Shown: positions 25,965 to 36,000 of the stretch, one piece after another
How the letters are laid out: the number at the start of each line of letters is the position of its first letter
How positions within the stretch are numbered: position 1 is the stretch's first letter
Position numbers and translations under genes: made by a program
Notes under the pieces: generated by a model
Told to the model about the DNA's origin: nothing
Databases searched by the model: none
What the model saw: only the letters and a program-made list of their open reading frames with translations
NCBI GenBank assembly: GCA_016928835.1
Contig: JAFGJW010000012.1
Coordinates: 33,223-97,222, forward strand
DNA: 64,000 bases
Source of the DNA: Candidatus Woesearchaeota archaeon
GTDB taxonomy: Archaea; Nanobdellota; Nanobdellia; Woesearchaeales; GW2011-AR15
Reading direction: 5' to 3'

Positions 25965-28481
25965 TTACTTCTTTTTCTTAATCAGCTCCTTCTTAAATCT
26001 CTCTAATGTCTTCACAACATGCTCCGTCTGAGTTTTTAAGATACCGGCTGTCTTCTGCAGCAGCCCTCCCTTCTCCTCTTTTGTTGAGCTCAATTTAAAA
26101 TCATTTGCAGATCCAGATTGCTTTTTCTTTACCACTTTCTTCCATTTGTCAAACAATTCCTGGGCTCTGCCTGGCACCTGGTTTATCCTGCATTCAAGGA
26201 TCAGTGCAGCTTGTTTGAGTACATTCATCTCTCCCTCAATATAGTGTGCAGCAGCATCACCAGCTGCAAATTCAATTCTTACAATACCATCCTGTATCTT
26301 AGTTGTTTTCAGAATCTTAATCAGCTTTGCCTCACCGGTAAGGTGGAGGTGGGTGCCTCCGCATGCTTCCACATCAAAACCAACAATATTTACTATCCTT
26401 AATTGCTTTCCAGGCACAGCTCCTCCTTGGTATATTCTAAAGCCGTATTTTTGCTCAGCAATATTCCTGTCGAGAATTTCCGAATACACAGGCAGATTTT
26501 TGTCAATTATATCATTAGAGAGCTTCTCAATATCGCTTATCTCTTCTTCATCCAAGGCCTGGTAATGTGTGATGTCCAGTCTAGCTCTCTCCAGCTCCTT
26601 ATGTGCTCCTGCCTGCCAGATATGCTCTCCCAGGACTCTTCGTGCAGCACCATTGATAATGTGTGTGGCAGTATGATGCTGGCTAAGCTGCAGCCTCCTG
26701 TCAAAATTTATCTTTCCCCTGATAAATGAGCCTGTCTTAAACCGCGGCTTGTTTTTTAATTCATGGACCACAACAGCCCCTTGTTTGTATACACTCATAA
26801 CCTCTTGCCCGCCTAGAGTGCCTTTATCATGAATCTGGCCGCCCGAAGTGGGATAAAAAGCTGTTTTGTTTAAAATTATTTTATTTCCAACAATTTTTAG
26901 TACAACAGCATCAAAATCAACTAAAGAAAAATCTTTATAGTACAATATTTCAGTATCCTCAACATCCCTAAGCTCTAATGTGTCTTGTTCCTCAGCAACA
27001 TGCCCTGCTTCCTTGTGCAGTTCTGCAACTCTTGCATAGAAATTATCCGGATAATTAATAACAACGTCTAATTGTGCTGCCTGCTCCTGCACCATGTCTG
27101 GAGAAATTCCGTGACTGTCATATAGCTGCACAAGTTTTATATCTGAAATACTGCCTCTGCTGATTAACTGGGCAATCAGCTGTTTTGACTTTTCCTTGGT
27201 TGATATGTATTTTTGTTTCTCAACATCAAGGATTTTTGATACATTCTCTATGTTCTCTATTAGTTCCGGAAACAATGGCTTTAGATACTCAGCATGCCAT
27301 TTACAGATTTCATTTAATGACACATCCCATTTGTATTTATCAATAAAAGAAAGTGCCCTCCTCAAAATCACCCTTAGATTATAGCCTCCGCCAACATTGC
27401 TGGGGAGAGCGCCGTCATTTATAGCAAATAGGGCAGCCCTGCTGTGTTCTCCGACCGAATAAAGTGCTGCGAGCGGCAACAGCTTTTTCTTTAGCTCTTT
27501 TGCTTCTATACCTATCTTGTCGCTGACTCTTTTCCATGCCTTGTCTATGTCCTCAACTTCATCTAGGTTAAGCCAGGATGAATAAGGGAGGAATCTCGTT
27601 ATTAGTTTCTTATCCAATCTTATGCCGGTTCGTTTATAGAGATTATTGCACACAGTGGGAAAAACAGCATCGTAACTGGTTGATGTGCCCTTGGCAAACC
27701 ATGTATTCCTCTCATGACCCATGCCCATGTCCAGTACTTTTAACTTCAGTTCTTTTCTTCCTGAGGGTGTTTTCTCATACAGCATATACACCTGGTTCCC
27801 TAGCTCCAGCCCTCTGCTGAAATATTCCATACAGGGCCCGAAATTGCCCCCTCCTGCCCATGCATCTTCATGATAGGTAATCTCCTTATTAGGCAGCCCC
27901 AATCCTTCTCTTAGCCACTTATGGATGTCAGAAAAGACCTTGTTCTGGTCCCAGTCCTTTTTTGGCACAAACATATGCTGCCCTATCATAATAAAGCCCG
28001 TATAATGTGCGCCGGTTATTCCCACATTGTCAATATCATTGAACCTTAAGCAGAACTGTGGCACAATCAGAGGATTTGCCGGAGGCTGAATCTCACCAGA
28101 AACTACATGGGGCTGAAAATCGTATATTGAAGCTCCGACCCAATATTGATCCTCCCTCCATCTGGCCACAACAGGGTATCTCTTGATTTCAGTATAGCCG
28201 AGCCCTTGCATAAGTTTTGAAAATTTTTGCCACGTCTCAATATAATCCATTTTTTTCTTGACTGGACTCTTTTCAATGAATTTGTAGCCACCGGAGCATG
28301 CAGGGTCGCCGCATAATGCCTGGTTCTTATTCACAGTCCAAAAATGAGTTCCGCACTTGCATCTCTTTCTCGCAAAACCTTCCTTTTTCAAGAAGGCTAC
28401 TGCATAGTATTTCTCAGGGTTCTTGCTGGCCTCAGCCTTAAATTTTTTCTTAATGTCCTTATCTGAAAGCATGTTAAGCAT
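25965..28481 (-). CDS. alaS: Alanyl-tRNA synthetase, archaeal type
   Basis: An 838-residue enzyme. The archaeal N-terminal zinc-binding insertion (CKCGTHFW ... CGDPAC) is present, followed by the class II catalytic core, and the editing domain with HHTATH (about residue 600) and CGGTHLH (about 704). The C-terminal domain is short and ends in KKKK. It charges tRNA-Ala and hydrolyses mis-made Ser/Gly-tRNA. A second in-frame ATG at 28472 (MLSDKDIKKKF) fits the TATA-to-start spacing equally well. It converges on the orphan 24765-25955 with a 9 nt gap. Confidence 0.95.
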   Translation of the reverse strand: MLNMLSDKDIKKKFKAEASKNPEKYYAVAFLKKEGFARKRCKCGTHFWTVNKNQALCGDPACSGGYKFIEKSPVKKKMDYIETWQKFSKLMQGLGYTEIKRYPVVARWREDQYWVGASIYDFQPHVVSGEIQPPANPLIVPQFCLRFNDIDNVGITGAHYTGFIMIGQHMFVPKKDWDQNKVFSDIHKWLREGLGLPNKEITYHEDAWAGGGNFGPCMEYFSRGLELGNQVYMLYEKTPSGRKELKLKVLDMGMGHERNTWFAKGTSTSYDAVFPTVCNNLYKRTGIRLDKKLITRFLPYSSWLNLDEVEDIDKAWKRVSDKIGIEAKELKKKLLPLAALYSVGEHSRAALFAINDGALPSNVGGGYNLRVILRRALSFIDKYKWDVSLNEICKWHAEYLKPLFPELIENIENVSKILDVEKQKYISTKEKSKQLIAQLISRGSISDIKLVQLYDSHGISPDMVQEQAAQLDVVINYPDNFYARVAELHKEAGHVAEEQDTLELRDVEDTEILYYKDFSLVDFDAVVLKIVGNKIILNKTAFYPTSGGQIHDKGTLGGQEVMSVYKQGAVVVHELKNKPRFKTGSFIRGKINFDRRLQLSQHHTATHIINGAARRVLGEHIWQAGAHKELERARLDITHYQALDEEEISDIEKLSNDIIDKNLPVYSEILDRNIAEQKYGFRIYQGGAVPGKQLRIVNIVGFDVEACGGTHLHLTGEAKLIKILKTTKIQDGIVRIEFAAGDAAAHYIEGEMNVLKQAALILECRINQVPGRAQELFDKWKKVVKKKQSGSANDFKLSSTKEEKGGLLQKTAGILKTQTEHVVKTLERFKKELIKKKK

Positions 28482-28563
28482 TAATTATGGCATTTGATTT
28501 AAATATTTTCTTATATCAAAGTGGACAACAAAATTTTTAAATCCAGCTTTCTAAAAAATAAGT

Positions 28564-30795
28564 ATGAAGTTGAAGCATGTTTTGCATGAAGCTTTGTTCT
28601 TATTTCTTATTATTTTTTCTGTTGTTGACCTGCTTGAGTTGCTCCCCGGAGAGGTAAATGTAACTAAGAAACTGCTCTCATGGCTTTTGGTCGGTTACCT
28701 GCTTTATTACTTCAGTCTCACAAGGATCCTTTTCAATAACAGGAATAGAAAGATGGATTTATTGCTTCTCCTTTCCTTTTATTTCTTTGCATTTAAGAAC
28801 CTTTCCCATTTCATTGTGAACGAGGAGCTTCTCTATCTTAACTTCATGAAAACTTTCCTTTACAAAAATCAAATCCTGAATGAGATAATGTTCTACCTTG
28901 GTTCATTATCCATCTTACTTTGGTCTCTATTCGCAGGCTTTAATCTTAACTATAAAGAGGACTCACTGCTCGGTATACTAAGGAGGCCGAAAGCTGGAAA
29001 ATCAGCTTATGATAAAATTGCTGACTCTATAATTATTTATGCTATACTTCTCTTCTTCTCTTACTTTATCTTTGCTGTGATTATGGAATGGTTTGCACTT
29101 GCAATAGACAGTTATGTAATAATAGGCGCTTTGGTGTATTATATAGTAGTATTTTATATTATTCACAGGAGGAAAACATACAAACCTTTCCTGCAGATTG
29201 TAGCTGAAACAGGAGACGAGCTGATAAAACTCTTCCTTGGGTTGTTCCAGAATAAGAGGACAGTCTACTTTGGCATCTCTGGTGTTATTGTGATGCATGC
29301 TGTGATTGACATTGCCAATTTCTTGCTGCCTTACATATTCAATCTGCACAAGGCGTTCTATCTGTCAACTTTGGCTCATGAGACGCACCAGACAATACTG
29401 AATTTACTTCAGAATAACCTAGACCTTGCTCCTGCTTTATTATCTCAAATTAGTATTGTGTATGTATATATTCAAAACATAGTTTCTGTGTTCCTGCTTT
29501 TGCTAATCCCTTTCCTTATATGGATTAAGATATTTAATAAACAGCGGTTTCATTTGCCAAAATGGGTTCTTGCTTTATTCTTTTCTGCAATAGTCTGCTT
29601 TCTTTTTTCACCTGTCTTCAAAGTCAGCGCGCTCAAGAATCTGCCGATAACTGGAGTTGATATTACAACTCATTCACTTCAGAACTATGAGATTATCCCG
29701 ATAATTTCAATTGTTTCTGTATTATGGTTCTTCATCATCTATGTGCTGTCCTCCATTCCAAAAATTAAAAACAGGATTGATGACGTCGTTATTTTCTCAT
29801 CTATCTTCTTCCTTGGACAGTATGTATACTATTTTTACCACTCTACCTTGCTTTATTATATAAGAGACATCTATTTCCTATTCCAAAACTCTAAAATCCT
29901 TCTAATGTTTTACATAATACTTTATCTAATTATGATAACCCTTTTCTATATATCTGGATTTATCCTGTTTGTTTTTGAGGTGCTGACTTCAGAGCATGTC
30001 TCATTTCTTCGGCTCAATCTTAAACTGCAGAAAGAAATCATTTTTGCTTGGAGTGTCATTTTATATCTCCTCTTTGTTTTTTTAGTTAGCAAGGCAGACA
30101 TATTGATTTTAATTATCCTGATGCTGAGTTCTTTTATACTCTCGTTTGTTTTGTTTAGATATGAGAGGGACACAGCCAGATACATGCTCACAATAAACCT
30201 AGTGCTTGGTTCTTTTCTCTTAATGACTCTTGTATCAAGGTTTGCAGACCTAAATACAGCGCTTCTGGAACTTATAACCAGACTTTTTTTGATAACTATC
30301 TCAGTAGTGATGATTTTTGCGCTTAATATAAAATTAGGAATAGGAATATCACTTAGAAGACTGATAACAGCGATTGTTGTTGGCGGTGCCAGCGGGTTCT
30401 GGTTTATACTCCTAAGAGAACCCAGGGCACATTTGCTTTGGCAGAGCCTGGGATATATTATTATCTTTAGTTTTCTCATATCATTAACAGAAGAACTGAT
30501 ATTTAGAGTGCTTGTACAGAAGACAGCATGTGCAATTTTTCCCCTGAAATACTCCTTGCTTATCCAAGCATTTTTCTTTGCGTTACTTCATCTGATAAAC
30601 TATGATATCCTTTTAATAAGTTTTGGCATTGCCTCCACTTCAGCATTATTCCTTTCACTTATTGTCTTTGGCATACTGATGGGTTTGTTAAATATAGAAA
30701 AAGAAAAAACCAATCCTCTCTACTCGATAGCGGCTCACACAATTGCGGTATTGTTCCTTTATTTGCCTTTAAGCACCTTCTCAATTATATTTTGA
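28564..30795 (+). CDS. Large membrane protein with C-terminal CPBP protease domain
   Basis: A 743-residue protein with roughly 18 hydrophobic segments. The last 180 residues form a CPBP (Abi/CAAX-like) intramembrane metalloprotease: EELIFR (about residues 641-646, EExxR motif), FALLHL (about 672-677, FxxxH) and a distal His in AAHTIAVL. The preceding 550 residues are an unassigned multi-helix region, making it far longer than stand-alone CPBP proteins of about 250 residues. The ATG is at leaderless distance from ATTTTTAAATCC. The 3' end overlaps the convergent surface-protein gene by 37 nt. Confidence 0.8.
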   Translation: MKLKHVLHEALFLFLIIFSVVDLLELLPGEVNVTKKLLSWLLVGYLLYYFSLTRILFNNRNRKMDLLLLLSFYFFAFKNLSHFIVNEELLYLNFMKTFLYKNQILNEIMFYLGSLSILLWSLFAGFNLNYKEDSLLGILRRPKAGKSAYDKIADSIIIYAILLFFSYFIFAVIMEWFALAIDSYVIIGALVYYIVVFYIIHRRKTYKPFLQIVAETGDELIKLFLGLFQNKRTVYFGISGVIVMHAVIDIANFLLPYIFNLHKAFYLSTLAHETHQTILNLLQNNLDLAPALLSQISIVYVYIQNIVSVFLLLLIPFLIWIKIFNKQRFHLPKWVLALFFSAIVCFLFSPVFKVSALKNLPITGVDITTHSLQNYEIIPIISIVSVLWFFIIYVLSSIPKIKNRIDDVVIFSSIFFLGQYVYYFYHSTLLYYIRDIYFLFQNSKILLMFYIILYLIMITLFYISGFILFVFEVLTSEHVSFLRLNLKLQKEIIFAWSVILYLLFVFLVSKADILILIILMLSSFILSFVLFRYERDTARYMLTINLVLGSFLLMTLVSRFADLNTALLELITRLFLITISVVMIFALNIKLGIGISLRRLITAIVVGGASGFWFILLREPRAHLLWQSLGYIIIFSFLISLTEELIFRVLVQKTACAIFPLKYSLLIQAFFFALLHLINYDILLISFGIASTSALFLSLIVFGILMGLLNIEKEKTNPLYSIAAHTIAVLFLYLPLSTFSIIF

Positions 30796-33011
30796 TCCCA
30801 TTTGTGCTTTTTTAACATGTCGCCAACTTCTTCCTTGGTGTAACCTTCGTTTAGAGCACTCCTGACAAACTTCTCTAGCTCTGCCAGCTCTCCTTTGTGT
30901 TTTTCACCCTTCTTATGATCTGAGATATCTATCTGTTCCTTGCCTTCTTGTTTTAATTCCTGCTTCTCTTTTCTGTCCCTCTTCTTTTCTTTCTTATCCT
31001 CTTCCTCTTTTTTGTCTTCCTTCTTCTCTTCTGTTGCTCTTATATCTTTTTTCTTTTGCTGCTCCTTCTTTTGCTGTTCTTCTGCTTTAGCCATCCCAGA
31101 TAACTTCTTTTCTTTTGGTGCAAATTTGACTACATATACAACAACACCAGCTAGTATGAATATGGTCACCCCTAACAGTATATATTGGAGCAGTTTGCTT
31201 ATACCCTTTCCTTTAAGCAAGTCAGGCTCGACAGATATTACATCTCCTGTTGGGATCCCCTCCTCTTTCTGGATAACCTTGACGACTATTGAACTGACAT
31301 GGTCATCTGCTTGGAAAAGAGAGTCTATCTTATATGAAAGCTTCAGCTCTGCCATAGCCTCAATGAGATCAATTTTCCATGCCACAACAGAAGTATCAAA
31401 TTCCCTGAATCTCCACTGGATAATGGGATCTTCTTTAATGACAATATCATAGACTCTTGGCAGAGGGTCTTTGATTTCAGCAATGTTCTCAATTATGGCT
31501 TTAGGTATTGCCTCAATCAAGAAAATGTCTTTTATAGACTGGTTCGCTGTGTTTTTAATAATGATCTCTACAGATGTGCTGTCCTGGTCAATCTGCTTAA
31601 TGCTTTTGCTGAGCTCAATTAGTTCAGCAATCTCTCCCGTTGCCTGCTTTGACGATTCAACATCAATAGCAAATTCAAGGTACTCCTGCAGCTTTGTGAT
31701 GATTAAAGGATCGTCAAGTGCCTGTTCTCCAATATATTTAACCTCCTCTATGGTGGGAGTCAATGAGCTGATTAGGTAAGGTCTTCTTGCAGCAATGATA
31801 AGATATTCAAGACCAGCTACATCGGAATAAAAGTAGTACTTGTCACTATCTTGAGATGCTTTATTAGCAGTAATCTCATTCCATTTATTGTTGTAGTAGC
31901 TGAAAAGCACTACATCATCTGCAACCAGCGACTGCTCCTTTAGCCAGGCCTTTGACACACTATACCAGACACGCAGGTCTTCAATATCAGATTCTCCAAA
32001 GTTCAGAGGTTTGATATTAATTATCTGGTACACTTCCTCTTCTATCTGGGACATATTTTCTGGAAGAGAAGAAATTGCTTCTAGAATTAATGTGATTAAT
32101 TCATTATCCTCTGTCATTTTGAAGGTGACTTTGGATAGGTATATCCCAGATTTATTCACAACCATCTCCAGCTGCTCTCCTGATGTCACATTGATCCAGG
32201 ACTTAATAGCTTTTATTGTACTTCCCCCGCCGCTTAGTCCGGGGCTGCTTGCTGCTGTCTCCTCCCCAGGGGGTTGTTCTTCATCTGGGCACCCGGTAAC
32301 AGATATACTTGCTGAATCGGTAGGATTTCCGCCTGATGAGCTTACACTAATTGATACTGATTTGGAGCCGCAAGTGGAAGGTGCAGTAACCGACCATGTT
32401 GCTGTCTTAGAACTTCCAGCATTTATCGTGCCAAGAGATTTTGTGCTTGCACCTGAGACTGAGAATCCTGATGCGCTTAATGTGACTTGGACTCCTGTGA
32501 GCGCAGTGTTTTTGTTATTGTTTACTTTCCCCGAGATAGTCATTGGCTCTTCATAATCAATTGAACTCTCTGAAACTATCAAATCAGCTGTTACAGGCAT
32601 GCTTGAATCAACTGTCAGGCCAATCTCAGTATCATCCTCTTCCTCAGAACCAGCAATGGTTCCTGCAACATGCATATAAATCGTATAATCTCCTGACAAG
32701 TCTGTGTCAATAGTAAATGTTACTGTTCCTGAATTGCCGGCGGTTATAGTGCCAGAGGATTGTCCTGACTGTGTAATTGGCTTTTCAGCAACAGAAGTAC
32801 TTAACCCCGAGGCAGGCAAGAAACTTATTTCAGCCTCTACACCAGTAGCTGTGCTCCCGCCATTGTTTGTAGCTGTTACAGTAAGTGTAACTGACTCACC
32901 TTGATCAACAACACTTGAGGAAAGCTGGAGGTCTGTATCAAAATCTGAGGCAACTGCAATACTTATGAAAAAAAGTAATCCTAAAGCCAGTGTAATTATT
33001 GCTTTTTTCAT
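30759..33011 (-). CDS. Membrane-anchored surface protein with CARDB-like and PGF-pre-PGF-like domains
   Basis: A 750-residue protein with a signal peptide (residues 1-21), two CARDB-like beta domains (about 22-125 and 135-240, with NNGGSTATGV and NNNKNTALTGV), a Pro/Gly linker and a PGF-pre-PGF-like domain (SWINVTSGE ... WNEI ... GLEYLIIAARR, about 265-405). A beta region follows, then one membrane helix (about 604-627). The cytosolic tail is Lys/Glu-rich and ends in a UBA-like helical motif (EGYTKEEVGDMLKKHKWD). It starts one base after the stop of the 3313-residue protein, so they are translated from one mRNA; it may anchor that protein. Confidence 0.82.
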   Translation of the reverse strand: MKKAIITLALGLLFFISIAVASDFDTDLQLSSSVVDQGESVTLTVTATNNGGSTATGVEAEISFLPASGLSTSVAEKPITQSGQSSGTITAGNSGTVTFTIDTDLSGDYTIYMHVAGTIAGSEEEDDTEIGLTVDSSMPVTADLIVSESSIDYEEPMTISGKVNNNKNTALTGVQVTLSASGFSVSGASTKSLGTINAGSSKTATWSVTAPSTCGSKSVSISVSSSGGNPTDSASISVTGCPDEEQPPGEETAASSPGLSGGGSTIKAIKSWINVTSGEQLEMVVNKSGIYLSKVTFKMTEDNELITLILEAISSLPENMSQIEEEVYQIINIKPLNFGESDIEDLRVWYSVSKAWLKEQSLVADDVVLFSYYNNKWNEITANKASQDSDKYYFYSDVAGLEYLIIAARRPYLISSLTPTIEEVKYIGEQALDDPLIITKLQEYLEFAIDVESSKQATGEIAELIELSKSIKQIDQDSTSVEIIIKNTANQSIKDIFLIEAIPKAIIENIAEIKDPLPRVYDIVIKEDPIIQWRFREFDTSVVAWKIDLIEAMAELKLSYKIDSLFQADDHVSSIVVKVIQKEEGIPTGDVISVEPDLLKGKGISKLLQYILLGVTIFILAGVVVYVVKFAPKEKKLSGMAKAEEQQKKEQQKKKDIRATEEKKEDKKEEEDKKEKKRDRKEKQELKQEGKEQIDISDHKKGEKHKGELAELEKFVRSALNEGYTKEEVGDMLKKHKWDQNIIEKVLKGK

Positions 33012-33012
33012 T

Positions 33013-36000
33013 TTAACCGCTACCCCCGCTCATATTCCATTGCTCTGTGTGCATCATCTCTACACCCTGGAAATTATAACCAATGTTAATTGTTGCATTT
33101 GCTGTCTGGTTGTTTGTGTAGACCTCTAAGCAAATACTCTCAAATGGAGGTATATACACCTCATCAAATAGAATCTGTTTTCCTGAAATGGTCGCAGGAT
33201 GGCTGGTCGTTGTCTGATTAAGTTCATCTGACAAACTAATATTAATATTAGCAAAAGCATCATATTGTGATGCTTCTACAAATTGGATATCCCACCCCCA
33301 TCTTCCAAAGTAGGTCCTGTAGTTTGTTCCATCAATATTTAATTCGTCACTAAAGTTTGCAGGAATGGCAGCAGTCCAGTCTCCTCCACTTTGATTGTAG
33401 TAGACCCTGTCTGGCAATCCATCACTTCTTGCATCAACTAATGCAAAATTCTTTGAAAAATCTGCTTCCAGGTATTTTATTTTCCATCTATCATCTCTGA
33501 AAGCAGCTGTATCATTTGTCCAGTAAATTGAGAAATCACTGTCGGATTTATAATCTGAGCAATTTGACCATCCGTTCCAGGTATCCTCCGGATAATCAGA
33601 AAGGTTTCTTGACATTGGAGGAACAATAAGGCAGGCATTTCTGTATATATCTCCATCGTCAACTGTATCTACCAGCAGTACTCTGAATCTTGTGGGTGTC
33701 CATTTATTATCAAACCACCCTTCAAGATGCTTATAATTTCCATTTATGCTTTCAACAGGCCAGCCTGCAGCTGTAAGATCCCATTCTGATGCATCTATAT
33801 CTGTAAGATTGATTGTTTGATTTTGTATAGCAGTGAAGTGCAGATAAGCTTCGTCCGACGGCTGCATATCTGCCCAGGCAGTATGCATCCTGTTAATATA
33901 TTGCTCGACAGGTGCATTCAAGTTGATGCATAATTCATACCCATTGTTTATATTTCCCATAGACCATGAATTTGTCCAGGTCTCAATAACATCACCTATT
34001 TTAACATCCTTCCCCGTCCATGTCCTCATCTTCCCAAGCCCAACACCTGTCTTATTATACACAATATCAAAATTAAAGTGCTTCCAGCCATAACTGGCAA
34101 TTTCATCATTTAATGTGGCATTGAAAGTAACTGTATTTGAACTCCCTGCTGGAACAAAAATCTGACTTCCATAGGCATACATGTTCCTACATTCGCTATT
34201 TGAAGTAGAATCCATGTATTCATAGTCATCTCCGTTTAAGGTAATATTCCCGTCATTGTCTGGCCACCTCTGCATGCATAAATCGCTAATAAGAATGTTG
34301 CTTGAGCCCAAATTAGTAAAATTTAGAGTTATTATTGTTGGAGTATTTGCTTCTACAAATTTTGGATTCATCTTCATCTCAATAGCATCTTTGCTAATCT
34401 TCAGACTCTCACTTTGCATGCTAGTGAATTCGTTCCTATCAATAGAATACTCACTCTGCCATTGCACTGTCGCATCAATTATATCATTGTAGCTGCCTGT
34501 ATCATTAACCCTTAGCTTAATCTCAATCTCTTTTTCTGCAGCTGTAGAAATAACCGCATTTTCCAGGAAAATTGTTCCATCAACAACATCTCCGGAACTC
34601 ACAGACCCAATTACAACACTATTTGGCATTATTATTGTGATATTTGCCGTTATATCTTCGTCGCTTGCCCTTACCAATGTAACTCCATTATCCCCTAAGT
34701 TGTAGACTTTGTAGAGTCTTGATGCATTAGCAGCAATTGAAGGGGCTGGCATATAGACCTCTTCATCTATCTGCTTGCAGGTATCATATGATGTATGGGA
34801 AAGATTCATGCATACTGTATCTAAGGTACCATCTACATCCTTATCAAACACGACACTTTCCACAATTTGCATTGAACCGTTCTCAAACCATGTTAAATTA
34901 TATGAGCTCCAGCTGTAAACTGTGAAGTTTAAGGTTGTATTGCTTATACCCAGTATAACAGGGCCGTCAGGACCTTCCAATGTTTCATTGACATATCTCT
35001 GGTGGTCCAATTTGGCAGGTGCATTTTCTGAAGGAGGAGTGTTCTTTGAGTACATTAGCTTTGTGTAGTTTGTGAATCCATCTCTGTTCTCATCATATAC
35101 ATAGAAATAATACGTGTCATCTCCAAAAGTCAATGAGCCTGTTTTGGATTTGTATCCAGTAACATTTTCTTGTTGGTTCTTGACATCCAGTGGGATAATC
35201 CACTGTGTATTATTTGTATAAGTAAGATTGACTGTTTTTATATCTGCCGAGGTATCTCCAAGCGGTTGACTTTCCGTTCCTTGCATATCAACTATCCAAC
35301 CAGTATTTGTCCTTATTGATCCATATTCTATTTGTTTCTTGTCTCTTTGGTCACTCCTGCTGTTAGATATTCTATTTTCCAACCTCAATCTGATTTGCTC
35401 GCTTTCACCAGCTCTTAGAGCACTTGGTGCGTCAAGCCAAGAATACAGTACGTTTCCAACAAAGACTTCTTCTCTTCCTGAGACTGTAAGTGATTTCCCT
35501 CCTTTTTCATATGATACACTATACTCCATATAATAACCTCGTACTTGGTCACTTGGGTTATTGGTGGTATCAATGAATACATCTCTTTGAAGCGATTCGC
35601 CTGCATTTAATGGAACAAGTGCGCTCCATTCAGCATAATTATATTTGCAGTAAGGGTCTATATTACCGCAGCTTCCCATCTTCCCAACACATCCTCCATT
35701 GGAAGCCCCGTCATGATGCATGAAGCTTGCCTCAGGCGAAGAAAGACAATAGTCGTCATTTTCGCTCATTGTCAATGTGATTTTTGTAATGTTAATGTTT
35801 TCTTCTGTATCTAGCTTAAAATTAAGGGAGTCAAGTGTTCCATATTGCAGAGCTATCGGAAATATTTCAGTACTGTTTATTATGTCTTCAACAACCTTTA
35901 TCTCAAGGCTGCCATTGTGGTTAATCTTTTCTCCTTGGAAATAGTATTCAATACTGTAATTTACCAATGCTTCAGTTTCTATGGTAGGCGCCTCAGTTAA

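Noticed and set aside
30940..32556. Long antisense frames (102-181 codons) within the surface-protein gene
   Set aside because: They are shadows of a strongly coding gene on the minus strand, lacking promoters, ribosome sites and protein-like composition.
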